Assembly (NCBI RefSeq): GCF_030408855.1
Contig: NZ_CP047358.1
Span: forward strand, 1,674,001 to 1,738,000
Origin: Corynebacterium glaucum
GTDB taxonomy: Bacteria; Actinomycetota; Actinomycetes; Mycobacteriales; Mycobacteriaceae
Direction of reading: 5' to 3'
Length of the DNA: 64,000 bases
Shown: positions 27,413 through 38,592 of the stretch, in pieces
Layout of the letters: each line of letters begins with the position of its first letter
Numbering within the stretch: the stretch's first letter is position 1
Translations under genes and position numbers: made by a program
Notes under the pieces: model-generated
What the model was told of the DNA's origin: nothing
The model's input: only the letters and a program-made list of their open reading frames with translations
Database searches by the model: none

Positions 27413-28966
27413 CTAGCTGGCTCTGCGCATGTCATCGTAACGCGGGGGCTCGCGGCGGCTCGAGCGGCTCCCGGTGACCGGGGTACCGAAGCGGGCCTCG
27501 CGCTCAGCATCGGCCACGGTACGGCCGGGTCGGCTGGGGCGAACAGGCCGGGTGGGACGCGCGGTTCCGGCAGAGCGGCCCGGGTCGGCGGCACTGCGGC
27601 GCGGGCGCTGGCTCGCGTTGCGGCTTTGCGACGGCGCCTGCGGCTCCCCGATTCCAAGTACCCGGTCGAAGGCGGGACGGCCGTAGTTCTGCATTGCGGA
27701 GATGGCATCCGGCTCGTGGCGCGCCACCGAGGCGAGCACACCCATGCCGGCCAAGGTGATGATCGCGGAGGTGCCGCCGGCGGAAAGCATCGGCAGCTGG
27801 ATACCGGTCACCGGCAGCAGTCCGATCACGTAGCCGATGTTGATGAACGCCTGCGAAACCACGCCGGCCGCCAGTGCCGCCGCCATCAGGGACTGGAACT
27901 GGTTCTGCGCTCGGCGCGCGGTGCGCAGCCCGAAGTAAGCGAGCAGCGCGAAGAGGATGATGACCAGCGCGCCGCCCCACAGGCCGAGCTCCTCGCCGAT
28001 GACGGCGAAGATGAAGTCGTTGCGTGCTTCAGGCAGGTAGAACCACTTCGCGCGGGATTGTCCGAGGCCTACGCCGAACACGGAGCCGTCGGCAAGCGAA
28101 AGGAAGCCCTGGTGCGACTGGAAGGCCACGCCGCGGGTGTCGTGGAACCGGCCGAAGAATGCGTCGAAGTAGACGGTGAAGCGGTCGGATCGGAAGCCTC
28201 CCGAGAAAAACTCGTAGACCAGCACCAAGGCGCCGCCGAACGCCGCGAGCCCGACGGCTTTCCAGGACACCCCTGCGAACAGCAGGATGAGTGCCACGAC
28301 GACGGCGAAGGACACGGCCATGCCGAGGTCACCCTGGGCTGCGATGAGCAGGATGCACAGTGCTGCGACGGAGAGGAACAGCGGGAAGCCGTTGTTGGCT
28401 TGGAAGAGGCGCTTCGGGTCGCGGCCGGCAAGTACCTGGGCGCCCCAGATCGCGATGGCTACGCGTGCCACCTCAGAAGGCTGCAGGCGCAGCGGCCCCA
28501 TGACAATCCACGACTGCGAACCAACCTCTGCGCGACCGGTACCGATGCCCGGGATCAGCACGGCGATCAGCAGAAGCACGGCGCCGAGCATGATCCAGCT
28601 GGACCAGCGCCGCAGCCGTTCGGGCGGGGTCTTCAGGGCGCACCAGAACGCGATCAGTCCGAAGGCGACCATCACCGTTTGACGGATCGCCAGCGACCAC
28701 ACGGACGAAGACGCGGCAAACGAAGTCGCCATCGAGGAACTCATCACCATGACGATGCCGAGGCCGGCGAGGATGAGCACGATGGTGCGCACCATGGTGT
28801 AGTCGAGCAGCGGACGCGCCTCCATTGCCTGGTGTAGCTTCTGCGTGGCGCGCGCGATGCCGGACTCGGGTGCACGGTGCGGTTGCTGCGGCGCTGGCTG
28901 TGGCTGTGGTTTGGCGGGCTTGCGCGCAGCGCTCGGGGCTGGACGACGGGTGCCGCGGACCGTCAT
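27413..28966 (-). CDS. ftsW: SEDS-family septal glycosyltransferase FtsW
   Basis: 517 residues with about ten membrane helices between residues 60 and 425. Conserved SEDS segments include LQPSEVARVAIAIWGAQVLA, LPEARNDFIFAVIGEELG and LPMLSAGGTSAI. FtsW polymerises glycan at the septum together with class B PBP (FtsI). It has an N-terminal Pro/Gln/Arg-rich extension (about 45 residues) and a ~90-residue basic cytoplasmic tail rich in Arg, Ser and Pro. The position between murD and murG is standard. Confidence 0.96.
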   Translation of the reverse strand: MTVRGTRRPAPSAARKPAKPQPQPAPQQPHRAPESGIARATQKLHQAMEARPLLDYTMVRTIVLILAGLGIVMVMSSSMATSFAASSSVWSLAIRQTVMVAFGLIAFWCALKTPPERLRRWSSWIMLGAVLLLIAVLIPGIGTGRAEVGSQSWIVMGPLRLQPSEVARVAIAIWGAQVLAGRDPKRLFQANNGFPLFLSVAALCILLIAAQGDLGMAVSFAVVVALILLFAGVSWKAVGLAAFGGALVLVYEFFSGGFRSDRFTVYFDAFFGRFHDTRGVAFQSHQGFLSLADGSVFGVGLGQSRAKWFYLPEARNDFIFAVIGEELGLWGGALVIILFALLAYFGLRTARRAQNQFQSLMAAALAAGVVSQAFINIGYVIGLLPVTGIQLPMLSAGGTSAIITLAGMGVLASVARHEPDAISAMQNYGRPAFDRVLGIGEPQAPSQSRNASQRPRRSAADPGRSAGTARPTRPVRPSRPGRTVADAEREARFGTPVTGSRSSRREPPRYDDMRRAS

Positions 28967-29012
28967 AGGTGCATCACGCCTCTCGGTCGGGGTCTAAAGC
29001 TCTACTTGATGC

Positions 29013-30380
29013 TTAGTAGTGTCTCATTGCGGCAGCGGCAAACGCGTCGCCACGCGCAGACATTCCCGAATACATGTCGAGGCTTGCAGCAGCCGGCGCG
29101 AGCAGCACAGTGTCGCCAGGCTTTACGACGGTTGCGGCATAGGCGATAACTTCGTCCATTGCTTCTTCCGGGTCGGTGGAGTCTGTGACAAACACCGGGA
29201 CCTCAGGGACGAGGCGGGAGAGGGCTTCACGCAAGATTTCGCGGTCTGTGCCCAAAAGCGCGACGGCGCGGAACTGGTCGGCGTGAGCGGCGATGAGCTC
29301 ATCCACGGCGGCACCCTTGAGCTGGCCACCGGCCACCCACACCACGCTGCCTGCCCCGGTGAGCGCGGAATCCGCGGCGTGCGGGTTGGTGGCCTTGGAG
29401 TTGTCGACGAAATCGACCCCGCCTGCGGAGTACACTACGGCACCACGGTGGCCCTCTACGCGGTACTCCTGCAGTGCGGTCTGGATGTGCTCCGGCCGCG
29501 CGCCTTGGGTAAGCGCCACCGCGGAGGCTGCAAGTGCGTCGAGGATTCCCGCCGCGCCAGCGGGTTCGATGCCGTCCGCGGAGGCGAGGTCAGTGAGACG
29601 GCCGCTGCGGTTATCCACCAACCGGCCATCCACCACGCCGAGCTGGCCCGGCGCAGGTGCGCCGAGGGTGAAGCCGATGATGTCCTCGCGGCCGGTGCGG
29701 GCGACGAGGTCTCGCACGTGCGAGTCGTCGATACCTGCGACAGCGTGGGGTGCTGTGAGCACCCGGGCCTTGGCGGTGGCGTAGTGCTCAAAGCTGCCGT
29801 GCCAGTCGATGTGGTCGTCCGCCAGGTTCAGCAGCACCCCAGCGTCCGGGACGAGCTGCGAGGACCAAAAGAGCTGGAAGCTCGACAGCTCCGCAACGAG
29901 GACGTCGACGCGCTCGGGGGCGGTCAGTGCGTCCGCGACCGCAAGCCCGATGTTGCCGCAGGCCTGCGCGCGCTTGCCGGTGTCTTCGCCGAGCTGGTGC
30001 ATCATCGCGGCCAGCATGCCGGTGGTGGTGGTTTTGCCGTTGGTGCCGGTGACCACCAACCAGTCCCGCGGCGGGCCGAAAACCCCCGCGCGGTCGAGGC
30101 GGAAGCAGGCTTCGACGTCCCCGAGGACTTCGAGGTGGGCAAACGAGGCGTCGACAAGCAATGGTGAATTCGGGCGCCAACCTGGAGATGTGACAACCGT
30201 ACCGACCTCTGCAAAGTGGTTTCGGGCTTCGGCTGTGGTGACGATGCGCTCGCCGGTCGCATTGTCGTCAGCGATGATGACGGGGACGTCGAGTTGGCGG
30301 AAGAGCTTGGCAATGCCGGTACCGGAAACGCCTGCACCGGCGACGATGACGCCGCGCTCGAATGCTGCAGGCAGGCTCAC
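29013..30380 (-). CDS. murD: UDP-N-acetylmuramoylalanine--D-glutamate ligase
   Basis: 455 residues. The ATP loop [43 protein letters not shown] and [12 protein letters not shown] are the MurD/Mur ligase motifs. It adds D-glutamate to the precursor. GTG at 30380 is chosen because it overlaps the mraY stop as GTGA, giving translational coupling; the ATG at 30407 would overlap mraY by 31 bases. Confidence 0.96.
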   Translation of the reverse strand: MSLPAAFERGVIVAGAGVSGTGIAKLFRQLDVPVIIADDNATGERIVTTAEARNHFAEVGTVVTSPGWRPNSPLLVDASFAHLEVLGDVEACFRLDRAGVFGPPRDWLVVTGTNGKTTTTGMLAAMMHQLGEDTGKRAQACGNIGLAVADALTAPERVDVLVAELSSFQLFWSSQLVPDAGVLLNLADDHIDWHGSFEHYATAKARVLTAPHAVAGIDDSHVRDLVARTGREDIIGFTLGAPAPGQLGVVDGRLVDNRSGRLTDLASADGIEPAGAAGILDALAASAVALTQGARPEHIQTALQEYRVEGHRGAVVYSAGGVDFVDNSKATNPHAADSALTGAGSVVWVAGGQLKGAAVDELIAAHADQFRAVALLGTDREILREALSRLVPEVPVFVTDSTDPEEAMDEVIAYAATVVKPGDTVLLAPAAASLDMYSGMSARGDAFAAAAMRHY

Positions 30381-31483
30381 AGGTGCACCCCGACTTGACC
30401 GAGCCACTCGCTGTAGAACGCGGCGGTGCCGAGCGCCACCGACATGCCGGCGATGAGCCAGAAACGGATGACCACCGTGGTTTCGGGCCAGCCGCCGCGC
30501 TCAAAGTGGTGGTGGAACGGGGCCATGCGGAAGACGCGCTTGCCGGTGGACTTGAAGGAGACGACTTGGATGACCACGGAGGCGGCCTCGCAGACAAACA
30601 GCGCGCCGACGATGATCATCAGCAGCTCCGTGCGCGAGCAGACGGAGAGGCCGGCGACGAGGCCGCCCAGGGCGAGCGAGCCGGTGTCGCCCATGAAGAT
30701 CTTGGCGGGTGCAGCGTTCCACCACAGGAACCCGATGCTGGCGCCGAGCCCGGAGACCGCAAGCACGGCCAAATCGAGCGGGTCGCGCACCGAGTAGCAG
30801 CCCGGGGCGGCGCCCGCGACGCAGGAGTTACGGAACTGCCAGAACGTGATGAAGGTGTATGCCGCCATGACCAGTGCGGTGGTGCCGGCCGCAAGTCCGT
30901 CGAGGCCGTCGGTGAGGTTCACGGCGTTGGACCAGGCCGCGAGCAGGATGTAGGTGAAGACGAGGAAGAGGATCGTGCCTATGATGCCGCCGCCCGCGGC
31001 GATGTCGATCGTCTCGATGTCGCGGGCGAAGCTCAAAAACGTCGACCCAGGTGTGAGACCGTTCTGGTCCGGGAACTGCAGGATAAGCAGGCCGAAGATC
31101 AGCGCGATCGCGAGCTGCGCGAGCAATTTCGCCGTCTTGTTCAGACCCAGGTTGCGTTTGAAGAAGATCTTGATGCCGTCATCGGCAAAACCCACCAGGC
31201 CGAGCGACAGTGTCAGCCCCAGCACGATCAATCCGGACGCGGTGAAACTTTCGTGACCGCTGAACACGGCGTACAACCCGCTGAAGAAATAGCCCGCGGT
31301 GATGCCGAGCAAGATGGCGATGCCGCCCATGGTCGGCGTGCCGCGTTTGCTGGCGTGCCACTTGGGCCCGTCCTCGCGGATCTCCTGGCCCATCTCGCGG
31401 TGATGGAAGTACCGGATCAGCAGCGGGGTGGTGAAGATGGCAACGAGGAAGCTAACAATTCCTGCGATGATGAGCTGAATCAT
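30377..31483 (-). CDS. mraY: Phospho-N-acetylmuramoyl-pentapeptide transferase
   Basis: 368 residues and ten membrane helices. Diagnostic segments are [30 protein letters not shown] (catalytic Asp-Asp), [23 protein letters not shown] and [14 protein letters not shown] (HHH motif). It makes lipid I on undecaprenyl phosphate. AAAGGA lies six bases before the ATG. Confidence 0.97.
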   Translation of the reverse strand: MIQLIIAGIVSFLVAIFTTPLLIRYFHHREMGQEIREDGPKWHASKRGTPTMGGIAILLGITAGYFFSGLYAVFSGHESFTASGLIVLGLTLSLGLVGFADDGIKIFFKRNLGLNKTAKLLAQLAIALIFGLLILQFPDQNGLTPGSTFLSFARDIETIDIAAGGGIIGTILFLVFTYILLAAWSNAVNLTDGLDGLAAGTTALVMAAYTFITFWQFRNSCVAGAAPGCYSVRDPLDLAVLAVSGLGASIGFLWWNAAPAKIFMGDTGSLALGGLVAGLSVCSRTELLMIIVGALFVCEAASVVIQVVSFKSTGKRVFRMAPFHHHFERGGWPETTVVIRFWLIAGMSVALGTAAFYSEWLGQVGVHL

Positions 31484-31494
31484 GTGGTGTCCTT

Positions 31495-33033
31495 TTAAGC
31501 TTTGTCGCCATCAAGGGTATGCCCTGGCAGCAACCGTTCAGCCACTGCCCACAGACCCAGCGCGTTTGATGCCTTGACCAGCACAACATCGCGGTGCTCG
31601 CGGGTGTGCCAGCCGTCAATGCCAGCGGGAGCAGACGCCACAAGCTTATCGACGACACCGGCAGCCGCTTCGGCATCCTCCACCTCAGTAGTTTCAATGC
31701 CGTGCTCGCGGGCGCAAGTCGCCAGCGCATCTGTGGCGTCGTTGAAGCCAACCGTCACAAGGTGGGTGACCCGGTAGCGCGAAAGTTCGTCGGCAAGCGA
31801 TGCGTGCGCGGCGACCGAATCCTGTCCCAGCTCCCCCATTTCACCGAGGACGGCGATTGCGCGCGCACCCGGGCGTGCGGCTGCGGTGAACCCGAGCGCG
31901 GCGATTGCGGCGCGCATGGATTCGGGGTTCGCGTTATACGCGTCGTTGATGACGGTGACGCCGTCTGGGCGAGTGTTCACGTCCATACGCGCGACGGATA
32001 CGGAGTGGGCGATGCTCAGCGCGTCTGCGACTTCGGGTGCAGCGATGCCGCACTCCATGCCCACCGCTGCGGCGGCGAGCGCGTTGGAAACTTGGTGCAC
32101 ACCGAAGACGTTCAGGCGCACGCGCTGCGGCGGGTTGGCCGGGCTGTGCAGCGTGAAGGTGGCGCGGGCCAGCTCATCGAGTTCGACGTCGGTGGCGTAG
32201 TAATCCGCCTGGGCGCCTGCCGCTGAGAAAGTGACCACGCGGGCTTGGGTGCGCGAGGCCATCGCGGAAACGAGCTCGTCGTCCGCGTTGAGCACGGCCA
32301 CTCCCCCGTCGGCGGCGGCAGGCAGCGCCTCAACGAGCTCACCCTTCGCGCGCGCAATGTTTTCTCGCGAGCCGAATTCACCGATGTGCGCCGAGCCAAC
32401 GTTCAGCACAACACCCACCTGCGGCGGCGCAATCTCTGCCAAGTGCGCGATGTGGCCGATGCCGCGGGCGGACAGCTCCGCAACGAGGAACTTCGTGTCC
32501 TCGGTGCAACGCAGCACCGTGTACGGGTGGCCGAGCTCGTTGTTGAACGACCCCGGAGGAGCCACCGTCTCACCGCTGCGAGAAAGCACCGCGGCAATCA
32601 GATCCTTGGTCGAAGTCTTGCCCGCCGAGCCGGTCACGCCCGTGATGCGCAGGCCGTGGTGGGCCACGAGCTCGCGGGCAACGTGAGCCGCCAGTTTGGA
32701 CATGCCCTCTACGACACCAGCTGCGGAGCCGTCTGGGTCGTTCGCGGCGAGATCAGAGTTGTCGCCTTCCCGTGGCTCGGTTTTTGGGACCACGATGGCA
32801 GGCTCCCCCACCTCACGAGTAACAAGCGCTGCAGTTGCACCTTGCTCCACAGCTTTAGCAACGAAGTCGTGGCCATCAACTCGCGTGCCAGGCAGCGCGA
32901 TAAAAAGTCCGCCTGGGGTGATTTTGCGGGAGTCGAACTCGACGAAGCTAGTCACCAGCGCGCCGGGGTCGGCCTCCGGGCTCACGACGCCGCCGGTAAC
33001 GTCGGCGATCTGCTGCAATGAAAGCGTAATCAT
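31495..33033 (-). CDS. murF: UDP-MurNAc-tripeptide--D-Ala-D-Ala ligase
   Basis: 512 residues from ATG at 33033 ([15 protein letters not shown]). The ATP loop [29 protein letters not shown] and [16 protein letters not shown] are MurF motifs. It adds D-Ala-D-Ala, finishing the pentapeptide. A longer frame upstream overlaps murE and is discarded. It carries one copy of the GCTTATCGACG motif (31644-31654), where the coding strand reads VVDKL. Confidence 0.96.
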   Translation of the reverse strand: MITLSLQQIADVTGGVVSPEADPGALVTSFVEFDSRKITPGGLFIALPGTRVDGHDFVAKAVEQGATAALVTREVGEPAIVVPKTEPREGDNSDLAANDPDGSAAGVVEGMSKLAAHVARELVAHHGLRITGVTGSAGKTSTKDLIAAVLSRSGETVAPPGSFNNELGHPYTVLRCTEDTKFLVAELSARGIGHIAHLAEIAPPQVGVVLNVGSAHIGEFGSRENIARAKGELVEALPAAADGGVAVLNADDELVSAMASRTQARVVTFSAAGAQADYYATDVELDELARATFTLHSPANPPQRVRLNVFGVHQVSNALAAAAVGMECGIAAPEVADALSIAHSVSVARMDVNTRPDGVTVINDAYNANPESMRAAIAALGFTAAARPGARAIAVLGEMGELGQDSVAAHASLADELSRYRVTHLVTVGFNDATDALATCAREHGIETTEVEDAEAAAGVVDKLVASAPAGIDGWHTREHRDVVLVKASNALGLWAVAERLLPGHTLDGDKA

Positions 33034-33037
33034 TCCC

Positions 33038-34555
33038 TTACTCCCCGCCGCCTGTGAGTGCGCGGCGCATTTCTTCCCTGTCGTCGAAGTGGTGCGTGGT
33101 ATCGCCGATAATTTGGCCGACCTCATGCCCTTTGCCAACCACGATCACCGCGTCGCCGGGCCTGGCCCAAGCTACGAGCTGTTCGATGGCATTTCTGCGA
33201 TCCCCGACCTCCCGCACTTCGGTGCCCGGCTCGGCTGCCTCTCGGGCGCCGGCTAGGACAGCGGCGCGGATCGTCGCCGGATCTTCGGTGCGCGGATTGT
33301 CATCTGTAACAATCACCAGCTCGGCTCGTCGCGCAGCCTCCGCACCCATGAGTGGGCGTTTCGACGCATCGCGGTCGCCTCCCGCGCCGACTGCGACAGC
33401 GACGCGCCCCTGCACCTGGCCGCGCAAGGTGTCCAAGACTGCCGCCACGGCTGCGGGTTTGTGGGCGTAGTCCACAACGGCGACGAAGTCTTGCCCGCAG
33501 TCGATGCGCTCCATACGCCCCGGCACGGAGGCCGCTTCGAGCCCGGCAATGAACTCGCCAGCCTTGACACCCACCGCGTCGGCAAGGGCGACAGCCAGCG
33601 CCGCGTTTGCCACATTGAACGCGCCAGGCATGGGCAGCCGGAACGTATGGCGCGTGCCGCGGAGCTCTATCGCGATTTCCTGCGCACCCGTGTCTTCAAC
33701 GGCGAGCTGCTGCGCGGACACGTCGAGGTCGGCCTGGCCGCGGGTGCCCACCCGCACCGGGCGCTCAGCCACCTGCGCCATCTTTTCGCCCCACTCATCA
33801 TCCACGCACACCACGGCGCGCCGCGCCGCAAGCGGTGAGGCAGGGTCGAAGAACATCGCCTTTGCGGAGAAGTACTCCTCCATCGTCGGGTGGAAATCAA
33901 GGTGATCTTGGGAAAGGTTTGTGAATCCAGCGACATCAAACTTGGTCCCGCCGACTCTGCCCAGCACCAGTGCGTGGGAGGACACCTCCATCACCACGTG
34001 CGTGACCCCTTCGCGCACCATGCGGGCAAACAGCGCCTGCAAGGTTGGCGCCTCCGGCGTGGTCAACGAAGTGCGCACGTCCACCCCGTTGATCTTTGTG
34101 CCGGTGGTGCCAATCAACCCCACCTTGCACCCTGCGGCGGTTAAACCGCGCTCGAGCAGATACGTGGTGGTGGTTTTGCCCGAGGTGCCGGTCACGCCGA
34201 TCAGCGTCATTCGCTCGGAAGGGTGCCCGTAGATCTCGGCCGACACCGCGCCGAGCACGGCACGCACATCATCGACGATGAGGACAGGACGGCGGTTGTC
34301 GGTGCCGTCGATAATGGCAAAGCCCTCGTCGTCGGTGAGGATGGCCCCGGCCGCAGCACCGGCAGCAAAAGTTGCTCCGTGGACGCGAGTGCCGGGTAGC
34401 GCAGCGAACATGCCGCCGGGCTCGAGCGCCTGCGAATCGAGACTGATTGAAGGCACCACTATCTCCTCGGCAGGCGCGTTCACAACCCTGGCACCTGCGA
34501 TTTCTGCGAGACGTCGCAGCGTTGGCCCGTCACCTGGGTGGTGCAAATTGGTCAT
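33038..34555 (-). CDS. murE: UDP-MurNAc-L-Ala-D-Glu--meso-DAP ligase
   Basis: 505 residues from ATG at 34555, preceded by GAAGGAGG with a good spacing; the upstream in-frame ATG at 34591 is weaker. The ATP loop is VTGTSGKTTTTYLLE. DDNPRTEDP contains the DNPR motif that selects meso-diaminopimelate over lysine, so the cell wall is DAP type. It adds the third residue of the stem peptide. It ends four bases before murF. Confidence 0.96.
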   Translation of the reverse strand: MTNLHHPGDGPTLRRLAEIAGARVVNAPAEEIVVPSISLDSQALEPGGMFAALPGTRVHGATFAAGAAAGAILTDDEGFAIIDGTDNRRPVLIVDDVRAVLGAVSAEIYGHPSERMTLIGVTGTSGKTTTTYLLERGLTAAGCKVGLIGTTGTKINGVDVRTSLTTPEAPTLQALFARMVREGVTHVVMEVSSHALVLGRVGGTKFDVAGFTNLSQDHLDFHPTMEEYFSAKAMFFDPASPLAARRAVVCVDDEWGEKMAQVAERPVRVGTRGQADLDVSAQQLAVEDTGAQEIAIELRGTRHTFRLPMPGAFNVANAALAVALADAVGVKAGEFIAGLEAASVPGRMERIDCGQDFVAVVDYAHKPAAVAAVLDTLRGQVQGRVAVAVGAGGDRDASKRPLMGAEAARRAELVIVTDDNPRTEDPATIRAAVLAGAREAAEPGTEVREVGDRRNAIEQLVAWARPGDAVIVVGKGHEVGQIIGDTTHHFDDREEMRRALTGGGE

Positions 34556-34616
34556 AGGTACGCCTCCTTCTCTCCCACTGCTCTTAGCCATTTCCTAAAC
34601 AGTTGTAATTTAATGT

Positions 34617-36590
34617 CTAGTCCGCTTGCAGAATATAGGGATCAGCGGGGGGAGACGGGGGGACGTTCTCGCGGTTGAGCAGCCAGTTTGCGATCTGCGT
34701 GAACACCGGCGCAGCGGACTGACCGCCGGCACCCCCTTCGAGCGGACCGCGCTTTGGTTCGTCGAGCATGACTGCCACGACAAAACGCGGATCGTCCGCA
34801 GGCGCGATGCCGGCGAAGGTGATCCAGAATTGGTGCTGCGAGTACGCCCCGGTCTCCGAATTCACCTTTTGTGCGGTGCCGGTCTTGCCCGCGAGCTGGT
34901 AGCCCTCAAGCTCGTTGCCACCCGCGGTACCCGACTGTACGCCCGACGGATCGGACTGGAAGACGGAGCGGAACATGTCCACCACAGTGTGCGCGGTTTC
35001 TTCACTGACCACACGGGTGTGCCCAGGCTTGGGTTGCTCCACCTCTTGGCCGTCCGGGCCGATGACACGGGAAATCACGCGTGGCTCGATGCGCTCGCCG
35101 CCGTTGGCAAGCGCTTGGTAAACGCTCGCCATCTGCAGCGCGGACCAGCTCATGCCCTGGCCAATCGGCAGGTTGGCAAAGGTGCCGCCGGACCACTGCT
35201 CGCGGACCGGCAACAGGCCAGCAGTCTCGTTCGGCAGCTCAATGCCGGTCGTCTGGCCCAGGCCGAAGCGCTGCAGGTAATCCCAGTAGCGTTCCTCCCC
35301 CAGCCGCTGCGCAAGCTGCAAGGTGCCCACGTTGGAAGACTTTCCGAAGATACCTGCAGTGGTGTACGGCGCGACACCATGCGGCCACGCGTCCGAGACG
35401 GTCACGCCCGCCATATCGATAGAGCCGGGCACCTGATGTACTTCATACGGATCGGTCAGCCCCTCTTCGATCGCGGCGGCCGCGGTGATCACCTTCGCCA
35501 CAGAACCCGGCTCGAAGGGGTGGGAGATCGAGTCGTTCTCAAAATCGCGGCCTTCGGAGAGCTGCTTTTCCAGGTCGCCGTTCGGGTCGATCGTGCCCGT
35601 GTTCGCCATCGCCAGCACCTCACCGGTTCGCGCGTCAAGCACCACCGCCTGCGCGTCAAGCGCCTGCGAGTTCTCCTTCGCCTGCTCCAAAGTCTGCTGC
35701 ACGTACGTCTGCAGATCCAGATCGATGGTCAGCTCGACGCGCGACCCATCCACCGCGGGCACCACATCGCGCAGCGTGCCGGGAATCGCCTGGCCGTCGC
35801 CGGAGACATCCTCGCGGGAGCTGCCGTTAATGCCCGTGAGCATCGAATCCCCCGACGCCTCCAGACCGAACTGCCCGTGGCCGTCCATGGAGACCCTGCC
35901 CAGAACGTTCTCACCAATCGCCCCGTTCGGGTACTGACGGATATCTTGGTGATCTGCCGCCACCCCGTGGAACGTCTGCGCAATGGTCGCCGCCACGTCC
36001 GGGTCGACGTTTCGCACCAGCACCTCATAGTCGGAGTCAGCATGCAGCTTGTCCAGAATTTCTCGAGAGCTCACGTCGCCCACCTTGCGGTTGGAGCTTT
36101 CGCTTGTCGACGCAGCGTCCTCCTCAACCACGCCATCCCCAATCATGCTGGGGATCTCGTTGGCCATGGTTCGAAGCACGTCTTCCACACGAGCGTTGAT
36201 CTGGGCGTCGATGGAGTCCCGAGACAGCCCGTCGACACGCATCTGTAGCTCCTGCTGCTGGCGGATCTCGTTGCGCAGCGTGACTGGAGAGACGGTAAGC
36301 GATCGCGCCTGCATCGTGTAAGCGAGCTGGTTGCCCTCGCGGTCTACGATTTCGCCTCGGCGCGCCGGTTCGGTGTAGACGCGTGCGCGCTGAGCCTGCG
36401 CTTGCTCGCGGAGTTCTGGCCCCCACACCACCTGGACCCAGAAAAGGCGCCCGATCAGCACAGCGGCGAGCACAAGGAAAGCGACCGCGAACCAGGACGA
36501 CCGGCGGTTGGTGATTTGGGATTGACGCACCGGTACATCCGCAGTCTCGCGCTTTCGAATGCGGTTGTTTGGCTCAGCCGGCCTGACCAC
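34617..36590 (-). CDS. ftsI: Class B penicillin-binding protein (septal transpeptidase FtsI/PbpB)
   Basis: 657 residues, GTG start. A short cytoplasmic tail, one membrane helix (about residues 32-52), a pedestal domain (from PARRGEIVDREGNQLAYT), then the transpeptidase domain with the three active-site motifs: SVAK in FEPGSVAKVI, SSN in GKSSNVGT, and KTG in AGKTGTAQK. No PASTA repeats. It cross-links septal peptidoglycan as the partner of FtsW. It is 84 bases downstream of the ftsL-like gene. Confidence 0.96.
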   Translation of the reverse strand: MVRPAEPNNRIRKRETADVPVRQSQITNRRSSWFAVAFLVLAAVLIGRLFWVQVVWGPELREQAQAQRARVYTEPARRGEIVDREGNQLAYTMQARSLTVSPVTLRNEIRQQQELQMRVDGLSRDSIDAQINARVEDVLRTMANEIPSMIGDGVVEEDAASTSESSNRKVGDVSSREILDKLHADSDYEVLVRNVDPDVAATIAQTFHGVAADHQDIRQYPNGAIGENVLGRVSMDGHGQFGLEASGDSMLTGINGSSREDVSGDGQAIPGTLRDVVPAVDGSRVELTIDLDLQTYVQQTLEQAKENSQALDAQAVVLDARTGEVLAMANTGTIDPNGDLEKQLSEGRDFENDSISHPFEPGSVAKVITAAAAIEEGLTDPYEVHQVPGSIDMAGVTVSDAWPHGVAPYTTAGIFGKSSNVGTLQLAQRLGEERYWDYLQRFGLGQTTGIELPNETAGLLPVREQWSGGTFANLPIGQGMSWSALQMASVYQALANGGERIEPRVISRVIGPDGQEVEQPKPGHTRVVSEETAHTVVDMFRSVFQSDPSGVQSGTAGGNELEGYQLAGKTGTAQKVNSETGAYSQHQFWITFAGIAPADDPRFVVAVMLDEPKRGPLEGGAGGQSAAPVFTQIANWLLNRENVPPSPPADPYILQAD

Positions 36591-36674
36591 GAGCGTGTGT
36601 CACCTACCTTGCACTAGTTGTATCGACCCCCCCCATACTGCACGTTGACGGTCGGTTCCAGCGTGCGCCACACG

Positions 36675-37385
36675 CTAGAACGCGGTGGGAACGTTCGGCT
36701 GGTAGGGCGCCACGTTGTCGAGGTGCGGACCAGCGGTATCGGGGACGTTGGCCGGAGCCTCGGCGCGTGAATGTTCCTCTCCCAAGACGTTGCCGCCCGG
36801 GACTTGGGTGAGGTTGTCCGCGACCTCGTCGACCGCCCGGCGGTTGGAGGTCGCACGATCTGCACGGGTCGGGGCACCATTGACGTCAACCACTGGCGCA
36901 ACCGCTTCCGGATTCGGTTCGCGGCGCTGTTCGAGCGCCCCGTCGGCAGTGACTTCCATGATGCCCGGCTGGGCCGCAACGACCATGCCTGCGTCTGCGG
37001 CGCGCTGCGCAATTTCGGCAGACGAGCGCAGATCCTCCAGATCACGGTTGAGCGACTCGACCTCGTTTTGCAGCATCCGCTCCTTCGACTGGAGCTGCTG
37101 GATAGTGAAGGTCTGCGTGGTGGACACGCCCGAAAGCACCATCGCCACTGCCACACCGATCGCAAGAATGGTCAGGGCGATACCGCCAACGGCGAAGATC
37201 GGGTGCTTCGGTTTGACCGGGGCTGCAACGCGGCGACCGCGGACCGAGACAACCTGCTGCGAGCCGAGGCGACCGCGAGATTTGCCGTGCGGGACGTGGG
37301 GACGCACCCCAGGCCGCGCGGGTGCGCGACCCGGGGCCGTGCGAGTGCGCGGCAGCGTCATTGTGTTGGAGTTGTGTACTGCCAT
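36675..37385 (-). CDS. ftsL: FtsL-like divisome protein
   Basis: 236 residues from ATG at 37385; a GTG at 37394 overlaps the rsmH stop as GTGA and is an alternative. A basic N-terminal tail is followed by one membrane helix (about residues 63-85, AVGGIALTILAIGVAVAMVL), then a leucine-zipper coiled coil (FTIQQLQSKERMLQNEVESL). A ~110-residue extracytoplasmic Pro/Ala/Glu-rich tail follows, longer than in typical FtsL. The location between rsmH and ftsI is diagnostic. It should bridge FtsQ/FtsB and FtsWI; homology at sequence level is weak, as always for FtsL. Confidence 0.85.
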   Translation of the reverse strand: MAVHNSNTMTLPRTRTAPGRAPARPGVRPHVPHGKSRGRLGSQQVVSVRGRRVAAPVKPKHPIFAVGGIALTILAIGVAVAMVLSGVSTTQTFTIQQLQSKERMLQNEVESLNRDLEDLRSSAEIAQRAADAGMVVAAQPGIMEVTADGALEQRREPNPEAVAPVVDVNGAPTRADRATSNRRAVDEVADNLTQVPGGNVLGEEHSRAEAPANVPDTAGPHLDNVAPYQPNVPTAF

Positions 37386-37390
37386 GGTTC

Positions 37391-38401
37391 TCACTGTCCT
37401 TCGGTCTGGTTGTCGTTGGTTGAGGCAAGCTTTTCGATCCCGCGAACACGCACCGGTGCCGCCCGTGGATTGCGTTCAATCTCCGCTTCCGGGGCCTTCT
37501 CGGCACCGTGGGTGATCGCTGCGAACTTTGGCGCCGTTCCAGGAAGGTCCATCGGTAACCCAGGCGGAGTTTTCGACGTGGTCAGCTCCGCGAACGCGGA
37601 TTTGACGATCTTGTCTTCCAGGCTCTGGTAGCTCATGAAGACAGCTCGCCCACCCACGCCAAGCATCTCGGTGATGACGGGCACCGCATTCTCGACGGCC
37701 TCGAGCTCGCGGTTGACCTCCACACGCAACGCCTGGAAGGTGCGTTTGGCAGGGTGTCCACCAGTGCGTCGCGACGCAGCGGGGATGGTGTTGTAGAGCA
37801 GTTCCACGAGACGCGCACTGCGGGAGAACGGTTCGCGTTCCCGCTCTTTCACCACGGCGCTGGCGATTTTGCCGGCGAACCGTTCGTCGCCGTAGGTTTT
37901 GAGAATCCGCGCAATATCACCGTGGGAGTACGTATTCAGGATGTCCGCTGCGGTGACTTCCGTAGTCGGGTCCATGCGCATGTCCAGCGGCGCATCGACT
38001 TTGTACGCAAAGCCGCGCTCTTCCTGGTCCAGCTGCATCGAGGAAACACCCAGATCGAACAGTGCCCCTGCAACCCCACTTTCGCGAACTGCGTCGAAGG
38101 CTGGACCTACACCAGCCGCGATGGGTTCCGTAATCCGGTCGAACCTCGCCTGCACCGACGAAAATCGGTTCCCGAACCGAGCGAGGCGGTTCAAAGCGAT
38201 GGCGAGGGCTTGAGGGTCGCGATCCACACCAATCACACGGACGTTGGGGAACACCTCGAGGAAGTGCTCGGTGTGTCCGCCGGCACCGAGAGTGCCATCG
38301 ACAATGACGGCAGTATCGCCGAAAGCTTCAACAGCAGGGGCGAGCAGCTCGGCCATGCGGTCGCGCATAACGGGGACGTGGCCGTGGTCTTCGGTAGCCA
38401 T
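37391..38401 (-). CDS. rsmH: 16S rRNA (cytosine1402-N4)-methyltransferase
   Basis: 336 residues from ATG at 38401 ([12 protein letters not shown]); a GTG at 38413 is an alternative. HVPVM, the SAM loop [34 protein letters not shown] and [16 protein letters not shown] are classic MraW/RsmH motifs. It methylates C1402 in the ribosomal P site. It follows mraZ after 191 bases and begins the compact cell-wall operon. Confidence 0.96.
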   Translation of the reverse strand: MATEDHGHVPVMRDRMAELLAPAVEAFGDTAVIVDGTLGAGGHTEHFLEVFPNVRVIGVDRDPQALAIALNRLARFGNRFSSVQARFDRITEPIAAGVGPAFDAVRESGVAGALFDLGVSSMQLDQEERGFAYKVDAPLDMRMDPTTEVTAADILNTYSHGDIARILKTYGDERFAGKIASAVVKEREREPFSRSARLVELLYNTIPAASRRTGGHPAKRTFQALRVEVNRELEAVENAVPVITEMLGVGGRAVFMSYQSLEDKIVKSAFAELTTSKTPPGLPMDLPGTAPKFAAITHGAEKAPEAEIERNPRAAPVRVRGIEKLASTNDNQTEGQ

Positions 38402-38592
38402 CCCGGGTGTCACCCCCTGCCGTCGTTAAGTGCCTCGCGTATGGGTTTCCCTCGTTGGGGGAGCGAGTAGAGCCCTGCCCGGGGCGGCTGATCTGATGTC
38501 GGGGAAGTACACCAGAGAAGCTTCACACCCCGGACAGAGTCCGTACACGCTCTCCGTCAGTAGTCGGGTGCCCGCTCTTCGGGTAGTCAGTC

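Noticed and set aside
38414..38592. Possible extra small gene between rsmH and mraZ
   Set aside because: Frames here are short, lack ribosome binding sites and the region is a normal intercistronic gap.
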